Below the pieces are notes generated by a model. The model worked only from the letters and a program-made list of their open reading frames with translations, was not told the DNA's origin and did not search any database. DNA of 64,000 nt, from the NCBI GenBank assembly GCA_036480335.1, contig JAZGGH010000025.1:36094-100093 (forward strand), given 5' to 3'. Made by a program: the position numbers and the translations under genes. Numbering within the stretch: position 1 is the stretch's first letter; each line of letters starts with the position of its first letter. This DNA is from JAZGER01 sp036480335 (GTDB lineage: Bacteria; Pseudomonadota; Gammaproteobacteria; DSM-19610). This document shows positions 59,701 to 64,000 of the stretch, piece by piece.

Positions 59701-60275
59701 GTTTCAGTCAGCATGTTATCAACCGAGGTGTTGATGGCATTCAATTCACACCAGGAACCAATGCCTGTCTGGTTATTAACTCTCCAGCAAATGCAATAAC
59801 CTATCTGGGTGCAGTGAAAAAGCAGATGAATACACCATTGAACCTGACGACTCTGGGCAGTTGCAGTGCTATGCAGTTGGGTGTCGAATGTAGCCCTCCA
59901 TCTTTCGACAGTCAGATTGATAAAGGTCTTTTCCTCTGGAAATCCTGTGATGGCAGTAACCATTGGCATTTGCGCATGACCGCAGGTGGTGATTCGGCTG
60001 GCGTTGGTTATGCGGGTGAAATCACTGCTTCGCAAGCGTTTCTTTCTGTGAATCCGGTAGATCTGCGAGGTGATGATGTGCTGGATACTTCGGATCCTGC
60101 CAGGATTGCCTATCAGGTGAGTACCTGGAACAATGGTATTGATGGCATTGATTTCATACCTCAGGTGGGTGGGTGTTTCGAAAATAATGCACCTGTAAAT
60201 ACACCTGTTTACCTTGGTAGTGGACGTTTGCCGATTACCTTACCCTTTGATTTGCAGACCCTGGGCGGCTGTTAG
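56739..60275 (+). CDS. Large exported CotH-kinase-like protein with lamin-tail domain and three Cys-rich repeats
   Basis: A 1178-residue protein. A signal peptide (ILLSAVSPLSADVIINEFM) leads into a lamin-tail domain (about 24–130; INEFMASNDQTLTDEDGD, WIELYNNGATDVDLGGWYLT), a chitobiase-like beta domain (~165–255), a CotH-type kinase domain (~265–610) with GLRIRGSSSSGFPKKQYKLE and the metal-binding WDFDRTLN near 551, and a put-Ig/cadherin-like domain (~690–765). Three ~130–143-residue repeats start at Cys 771, 914 and 1051 (CGAP, CGAP, CSPP), each with a second W-K-x-C site and a conserved W-H-x3-T-A-G-G core. CotH kinases phosphorylate extracellular proteins. It sits between pepP and ubiH with a MITE, suggesting insertion. 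Start at ATG 56739 after a G-run. Confidence 0.85.
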   Translation: MLFKSLVGGFSAILLSAVSPLSADVIINEFMASNDQTLTDEDGDASDWIELYNNGATDVDLGGWYLTDDDTLVEKWRLPAVTLPANDYLVIFASKKQRAIAGSELHTDFSLKAKGEYLGLVMPDGVMVVQDYAPVAQFEDQSYGKTDSGFGYLATPTPGQINSGEAIPLVEFSAPSGTFEASLTLTLSSNISLKPGDVIRYTINGELPTAVSRPYSSSVTLLSTARLRARVFRQGVGGQTTFASYIKLSQEVVNVTSDLPIVVIDTFAQPVSSTDEYTPALVTFFDTVNGGASMTSAPGFAGFSGLRIRGSSSSGFPKKQYKLEIWDDTENDLDANLLGLGKEADWVLYAPGRFDRSMIANPFIYKLSGEMGRVKMDTRFVEVYLNDGTGSIRAEDYDGLYMLVESVKIDKTRVPITKMSTSDTALPEISGGYILSIDSPDDDEFSFRTTRGVPDWSSTSKASWLNVRRPKLDKLNTAQRDYITGYIQDFEDALYSPIFDDLVNGYAAYIDVPSWIDAHILRLFSMDVDILRLSNYFYKDRGGKIFNAPLWDFDRTLNSDDGSDDNPARLWNPNVGVDPVRWDWWGRLFASEHFDFRYRARWAELRNSVLSEAQLFQTIDAMQAEISNAYQRDSVRWGSTQGYGSRYGDLQGEMDALKQWISSRLTFLDSYWTINAVNLAPVSNAMADRTDFLSETVSLAIVASDPEGESLAYFADGLPAGLSMNARSGQIIGRLLEQGIYPVTVTVTDGKHDVQTGFTWTIQSVPGSIACGAPAIIPDQDRAAFLWKDCVGDGAWHFRATAGGPSNVVYQGVISSTTATLASTLLPFSFEGNDILNSTGSSTLMDFGLTMLKRGVDGFEFHHDDNATVCLAVGEPDNVELLLGASRVKATLPLDLTTLTSSAQCRQAFAGIECGAPRVDPGADKGVYAWKDCASEQWHLQFTAGGELNAIDYEGVINSSQGFFGQVDGISQEGDDRIDATTTQGELSFSQHVINRGVDGIQFTPGTNACLVINSPANAITYLGAVKKQMNTPLNLTTLGSCSAMQLGVECSPPSFDSQIDKGLFLWKSCDGSNHWHLRMTAGGDSAGVGYAGEITASQAFLSVNPVDLRGDDVLDTSDPARIAYQVSTWNNGIDGIDFIPQVGGCFENNAPVNTPVYLGSGRLPITLPFDLQTLGGC

Positions 60276-60293
60276 GTTTTCTGTTTTCCATAG

Positions 60294-60299
60294 TATAAT
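60294..60299 (+). promoter_or_regulatory. Candidate -10 box immediately before ubiH
   Basis: TATAAT ends 6 bp before the ubiH ATG at 60306, and no purine-rich ribosome site lies between. If used, transcription would begin at or next to the start codon, giving a leaderless mRNA. The -35 region is poor. Confidence 0.4.
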
Positions 60300-60305
60300 C
60301 ACGCT

Positions 60306-61535
60306 ATGAACCCAACTTCGACAGATACTCAAGTCATCATTATCGGTGGTGGGCTGGTAGGTACCAGTCTGGCAGTGGCGCTGGGACAAGTGGGTGTGTC
60401 TGTTGCCGTAGTGGAGTCGCGAGAACTGAAAGCTGATCAGAATGCGCATTATGACGATCGCACCATTGCATTGGCTCAGGGGTCGCAGCAGATCTTGTCC
60501 GGGCTGGGTGTTTGGGCAGAAATCGGGCCGCAGGCCTGCCCAATTGAGATGATTCATGTTTCCGAGCGCGGGCATTTTGGTATGACACGTTTGCGCGCGG
60601 ATGAGGAAGCTGTGTCGGCGCTGGGCTATGTGGCGCCTGCGCGGGTGATTGGGGCAGCGCTTGCGGCGCGTATGGCTACGCTGTCGTCGGTCGATATGCT
60701 GGCTCCGGCAGAAGTTGTGCGGCTCGATTTGTCGGCTGGACGCGCTGTTGTTGATGTGGATGTCGCTGGACGCATGGAGCAATGCCAGGCAGATTTGCTG
60801 GTGGCTGCGGATGGCAGTCGTTCGGGAGTCCGCGAGATGCTGTCGATTGATGTCCATGAACGCGACTATGGCCAGACGGCGATCATTGCCAATTTGTCAC
60901 CCGAATTACCGCATAATAATGTTGCCTACGAACGTTTTACCGATACCGGGCCAATGGCGCTGTTGCCGATGACAGACCAGCGCTGTGCATTGGTCTGGAC
61001 GCTGGCAACGGAAGCGGTTGCTGCGGTGCTGGCGCTTGATGATGAGGCGTTTCTGGCGCGTGTGCAGGAACGCTTTGGTTATCGCCTGGGAAAACTGCAG
61101 AAGGTTGGGAAGCGCGATGCCTTTCCCCTCTCGATGATGAAATCTAGTGAGTCGGTCCGAGCGCAACTGGCATTGATTGGCAATGCCATGCATACCTTGC
61201 ACCCAGTTGCGGGCCAGGGTTTTAATCTGGGCTTGCGTGATGTCGCATCGTTGGCAGAAGTGATTGTGGATGCTTTGCAGGCAGGAGAGTCTATCGGTGA
61301 TCTGGCGGTGCTGGAGAAGTACCGGCAATGGCGCCAGCAGGATCAGTCACGGGTGATGACATTCACTGATGGTTTGATCCAGTTGTTCAGCATGCCTTCG
61401 CCACCGGTACGCTTGCTGCGCAACTGCGGCATGGTGGTGATGGATCTGTTGCCACCCGTAAAACGTCTGTTTGGCAAGGCAACGATGGGACGTGCGGGAC
61501 GTTTGCCGCGCCTGGCGAGAGGGCTACCATTATGA
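60306..61535 (+). CDS. ubiH: 2-octaprenyl-6-methoxyphenol hydroxylase
   Basis: A 409-residue FAD monooxygenase of ubiquinone synthesis: GxGxxG in VIIIGGGLVGTSLAVALG, the DG motif LLVAADGSRSGVREM and the GD-type motif LIGNAMHTLHPVAGQGFNLG. The neighbours identify it: pepP upstream (displaced), ubiI directly downstream with 4-nt overlap. UbiH and UbiI are paralogues that hydroxylate different ring positions; which is which is assigned from gene order and closeness to the family. Confidence 0.9.
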   Translation: MNPTSTDTQVIIIGGGLVGTSLAVALGQVGVSVAVVESRELKADQNAHYDDRTIALAQGSQQILSGLGVWAEIGPQACPIEMIHVSERGHFGMTRLRADEEAVSALGYVAPARVIGAALAARMATLSSVDMLAPAEVVRLDLSAGRAVVDVDVAGRMEQCQADLLVAADGSRSGVREMLSIDVHERDYGQTAIIANLSPELPHNNVAYERFTDTGPMALLPMTDQRCALVWTLATEAVAAVLALDDEAFLARVQERFGYRLGKLQKVGKRDAFPLSMMKSSESVRAQLALIGNAMHTLHPVAGQGFNLGLRDVASLAEVIVDALQAGESIGDLAVLEKYRQWRQQDQSRVMTFTDGLIQLFSMPSPPVRLLRNCGMVVMDLLPPVKRLFGKATMGRAGRLPRLARGLPL

Positions 61536-62722
61536 TTCAGGCTCAAACAGATTCTTCTATCGTCATTGCCGGTGGTGGTATTGTCGGTATGACGCTGGCA
61601 CTGGCGCTGGGTCGTGCCGGAATTCCGGTTGATCTGGTTGAGCGACGTTTGCCCGAACTTGACTGGCCTGCCGGGTCTGTCGATTTGCGTGTCTATGCCA
61701 TTACCCGCGCATCAGAACGGCTGTTTGCTGAGCTGGGTATCTGGGATGACATTGCTTCTGTGGCTGTCAGTTCGTTTCACAAAATGCATGTCTGGGATGC
61801 TGGCGGTAGTGGCCAGATTACTTTTGATGCGGCTGAAGTCGGGCAACCCTGGTTGGGTAATATCATTGAGTCACGGATCATCGTGCGGGCTTTGTATAAA
61901 GCGTTGAAAACTATTGACGTGGTCACGTTGCATTGTCCAGCAAAGGTCGTGTCTATGTGTAAATTAGACGACACTCGAAGTATTGAGCTGGATAGTGGTC
62001 AGATTTTGACCACCGGGTTACTGGTAGGCGCTGATGGCAAGCAATCCGATGTGCGCGATCATGCGGGCATCAAGGATGTGCAGAAAAGTTACCAGCAGCA
62101 GGCAATGGTGGCCGTGGTGAGTACTGAACTGTCACACCAGTCAACTGCCTGGCAACGTTTTCTACCGACTGGCCCACTGGCGTTTCTACCTCTCAGAGAT
62201 GGCCGCAGTTCAATTGTATGGTCGGCAACCACTGCCGAGGCAAAGCATCTGTTGCAACTTGATGATGCCGCTTTTTGTCAGGCTCTCAGTGAGGCTTTTG
62301 ATTTTCGACTGGGTGCCGTGACCGATTGCAGTGAACGAGTGCTGTTTCCATTGGTGCGACAACATGCAGAGCAATACGTTGGCCAGGGGGTTGCGCTGGT
62401 CGGTGATGCAGCGCATGTGATTCATCCCCTTGCGGGTCAGGGAGTCAATTTGGGTTTGAGTGATGTGCGTGAGCTTGCCAGTGTTATAAAGGCAGCGGTT
62501 GGCAAGAGGCAAAATCCGGGTTCACTGGCTAATCTGCGTCGCTATGAACGTGCTCGCAAGGGTGATAATCTGGCGATGATGACGGCAATGACGGCCTTCA
62601 AGGAGCTTTTCGGCTCGACAGTATCTCCGCTTCGTCTGCTGAGGAATCTTGGCTTGAATCTTATCAATGATGCTAAGCCGATCAAGCATCAGATTATGCG
62701 CTCGGCAATGGGGCTGGAATAG
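61532..62722 (+). CDS. ubiI: Ubiquinone-synthesis FAD hydroxylase (UbiI/VisC)
   Basis: A 396-residue paralogue of ubiH with VIAGGGIVGMTLALALGRAG, LLVGADGKQSDVRDHAGIK and ALVGDAAHVIHPLAGQGVNL. It overlaps ubiH by 4 nt, so the two are translationally coupled, as in E. coli visB–visC. It hydroxylates the C5 position of the octaprenylphenol ring. Confidence 0.9.
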   Translation: MIQAQTDSSIVIAGGGIVGMTLALALGRAGIPVDLVERRLPELDWPAGSVDLRVYAITRASERLFAELGIWDDIASVAVSSFHKMHVWDAGGSGQITFDAAEVGQPWLGNIIESRIIVRALYKALKTIDVVTLHCPAKVVSMCKLDDTRSIELDSGQILTTGLLVGADGKQSDVRDHAGIKDVQKSYQQQAMVAVVSTELSHQSTAWQRFLPTGPLAFLPLRDGRSSIVWSATTAEAKHLLQLDDAAFCQALSEAFDFRLGAVTDCSERVLFPLVRQHAEQYVGQGVALVGDAAHVIHPLAGQGVNLGLSDVRELASVIKAAVGKRQNPGSLANLRRYERARKGDNLAMMTAMTAFKELFGSTVSPLRLLRNLGLNLINDAKPIKHQIMRSAMGLE

Positions 62723-62728
62723 TCGTTT

Positions 62729-63520
62729 ATGCAGGTCACAGAAATCAATATCTATCCAGTTAAGTCCACACGAAGTATTGCGTTACAGCATTGTGATGTC
62801 GAAATGCGTGGTCTGCAATATGACCGTCGCTGGATGTTAGTCGATGGCGATAATCGCTTCGTAACTGCGAGACAGCAACCGATGCTGGCCACGGTTGAAA
62901 CTGCTATTACTGATAATGCATTAACCATCCGTGCTGAAGGCCGTGATGCCCTGATGCTGCCATTACAGCCTGAATCAATAAAGCAAATGGAAGTGACTGT
63001 CTGGCGGAGTGTAGTGAACAGCGTTGCCATAGATGAACGTGCCGACGAATGGTTTTCCGATTTTCTCGGGCAATCTGTCAGGTTGGTAATGATGCCCGAT
63101 ACTGTGAACCGCGAGGTTGATCAGGATTATGGCCAATCGGGTGACCATGTCAGTTTTGCAGATGGGTTCCCTTTGTTGCTGATTTCAGCGGCATCGCTTG
63201 ATGATTTGAATACACGTCTCAATGCACCGGTATCAATGCGCCGTTTTCGGCCTAATATTGTTGTTAGCGGTTGCGATCCTTATGCTGAAGACAGCTGGAA
63301 GGAGATACGCATTAACGGTGTTGTCTTTGTTGGCGTCAAGGCCTGTTCACGTTGCATCTTTACGACCATTGACCCGGCTACAGGCATTAAAAGCCCTGAC
63401 CAGGAGCCACTGCGAACGTTGGCAACCTACCGTAAGCAAAAGGGTGGTGTGTTTTTTGGGCAAAACCTGATACCGCGCAAGACTGGGGTTATTCATGTTG
63501 GCGATGAAGTCATTGTATGA
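62729..63520 (+). CDS. MOSC-domain protein (YcbX-like)
   Basis: A 263-residue protein with the N-terminal beta-barrel VTEINIYPVKSTRSIALQHC and GLQYDRRWMLVD, and a MOSC domain with the conserved cysteine in FVGVKACSRCIFTTIDPATG. MOSC proteins carry sulfur from molybdenum cofactor sulfurase to molybdenum enzymes; the YcbX type reduces N-hydroxylated compounds. Here no YcbX ferredoxin domain follows, so it is the short form. It starts 6 bp after ubiI. Confidence 0.9.
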   Translation: MQVTEINIYPVKSTRSIALQHCDVEMRGLQYDRRWMLVDGDNRFVTARQQPMLATVETAITDNALTIRAEGRDALMLPLQPESIKQMEVTVWRSVVNSVAIDERADEWFSDFLGQSVRLVMMPDTVNREVDQDYGQSGDHVSFADGFPLLLISAASLDDLNTRLNAPVSMRRFRPNIVVSGCDPYAEDSWKEIRINGVVFVGVKACSRCIFTTIDPATGIKSPDQEPLRTLATYRKQKGGVFFGQNLIPRKTGVIHVGDEVIV

Positions 63521-63810
63521 TTGCCCGAATAAGTTTCAAGTGGTTATGTTGCATCAGTAACATCAGGCAGGAACACTGTAACGTGAATACGTTCACCGGC
63601 TATCGAGAAAAGCAATCGGGTCTGTGCCGGTTTTTTATTGTTGGCGTTCATGACATTGGTGTTTGCAGTGAGCAAGGCATATTTACCTTTATTGAGCCTG
63701 GTCGGCCTGTTGCTGTTGTTGACAGCTGGACTGGCGTTGAAGAGGCTATGAAATATAGCGGCAAGATTGCTGAATTTCAGCCTTACATAGGGTTAAGGGC
63801 ACCTCTATAA
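63517..63810 (+). CDS. Uncertain 97-codon frame truncated by the insertion sequence
   Basis: The ATG overlaps the stop of the MOSC gene by 3 nt. The last residues (RAPL and the stop) are read from the insertion sequence, so any gene would be cut at 63796. In another frame over the same stretch, 63650–63751 gives a compact hydrophobic peptide with two transmembrane-like runs (MTLVFAVSKAYLPLLSLVGL…), which fits a small membrane protein better. I cannot decide; both may be remnants. Confidence 0.25.
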   Translation: MIARISFKWLCCISNIRQEHCNVNTFTGYREKQSGLCRFFIVGVHDIGVCSEQGIFTFIEPGRPVAVVDSWTGVEEAMKYSGKIAEFQPYIGLRAPL

Positions 63811-64000
63811 ATTAACAATTTTTCTGATCCAGCCAGAAGTTTTTGAATTTCTGTCTAGAAAAACATCAGAAAACCGCTGACGATGCTTGTTTACACACTG
63901 TTTCCTGTCTTTTCTCTTTCAGATTCCAGAATCAGGACGCACTCGCCCGTTCAAGAAAACACAATCGCCTCATGTTATACACCAGATTCATCAGGCCAAT
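63797..64000 (-). mobile_element. IS5-like insertion sequence, right end (partial)
   Basis: The element ends at 63797 with GGGCACCTCTATAAATTAAC next to the target-like TTAA (63793–63796). The minus strand contains the 3' end of a transposase that runs off the window. It ends near the coding region with about 135 bp of non-coding tail. The family is suggested by the TTAA target and the C-terminal transposase pattern. Confidence 0.65.
63932..64000 (-). CDS. Transposase C-terminus (partial)
   Basis: The last 22 residues of a transposase, reading IGLMNLVYNMRRLCFLERA… to a TGA at 63932–63934. The M-N-L-V-Y-N pattern near the C-terminus is common in IS5-family DDE transposases. The 5' part is outside the window. 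Confidence 0.6.
   Translation of the reverse strand: MGLMNLVYNMRRLCFLERASAS

Noticed and set aside
59214..60035. 273-codon minus-strand frame
   Set aside because: Antisense shadow of the CotH-type protein's repeats; no ribosome site and no recognisable motif.

Overview
The window is a stretch of gammaproteobacterial chromosome of moderate GC. Several gene orders match the Pseudomonas and wider gammaproteobacterial pattern: DUF4426–yggT–proC–pilT–pilU; gshB–tonB–yqgE–ruvX–pyrR–pyrB–pyrX facing pilG–pilH–pilI–pilJ–chpA; zapA–6S RNA–fau; ygfB–pepP–ubiH–ubiI; tamA–tamB. I cannot name the genus. Most genes are housekeeping and intact, but four places depart from the standard order.

Region by region. 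0–4.1 kb: a DUF4426 exported protein, a dynamin-like GTPase where metXW often lies, yggT and proC. 4.2–6.4 kb: the pilus retraction ATPases pilT and pilU. 6.4–12.9 kb (minus strand): gshB, tonB, yqgE, ruvX and a tight pyrimidine group pyrR–pyrB–pyrX–pyrK; the dihydroorotase-like protein has lost catalytic residues and a PyrK-type electron-transfer subunit follows it. 13.0–23.1 kb: the Pil-Chp chemosensory operon that controls twitching, without a CheR/PilK methyltransferase and with a CheB-like protein that lacks its catalytic triad. 23.5–28.7 kb: a porin and a large FAD/Fe-S dehydrogenase.

28.9–37.9 kb is the most unusual part. It holds a lipoprotein hydrolase, a collagen-like exported protein, a gamma carbonic anhydrase, a spondin-domain exported protein, and an OmpR-type two-component pair. 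Four YGTGAY units spaced exactly 11 bp apart precede the spondin gene. Two such units precede the response regulator gene. The four-unit array, with the 3' end of the kinase gene, occurs twice as direct repeats. Between the copies lies debris: a conjugation TraG-like fragment, a REP-associated tyrosine transposase relic and an outer-membrane protein frameshifted at a dinucleotide run. An OmpA-domain relic lies a little further on.

38.2–53.7 kb: a TusE/DsrC-like protein, DUF3820, tamA–tamB, a lipoprotein, DUF2058, a porin, a UDP-sugar dehydrogenase, cca, trxC, rpiA, ilvA, a membrane-anchored unknown and fau. 53.7–54.5 kb: 6S RNA, zapA and a zapB-like coiled coil. 54.6–63.5 kb: ygfB–pepP and ubiH–ubiI–MOSC, split by a miniature transposable element and a 1178-residue CotH-type exported protein. 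The right edge runs into an IS5-like insertion sequence. Two families of short repeats occur in pairs in the window: a ~78-bp palindromic element and a TTAA-flanked MITE.
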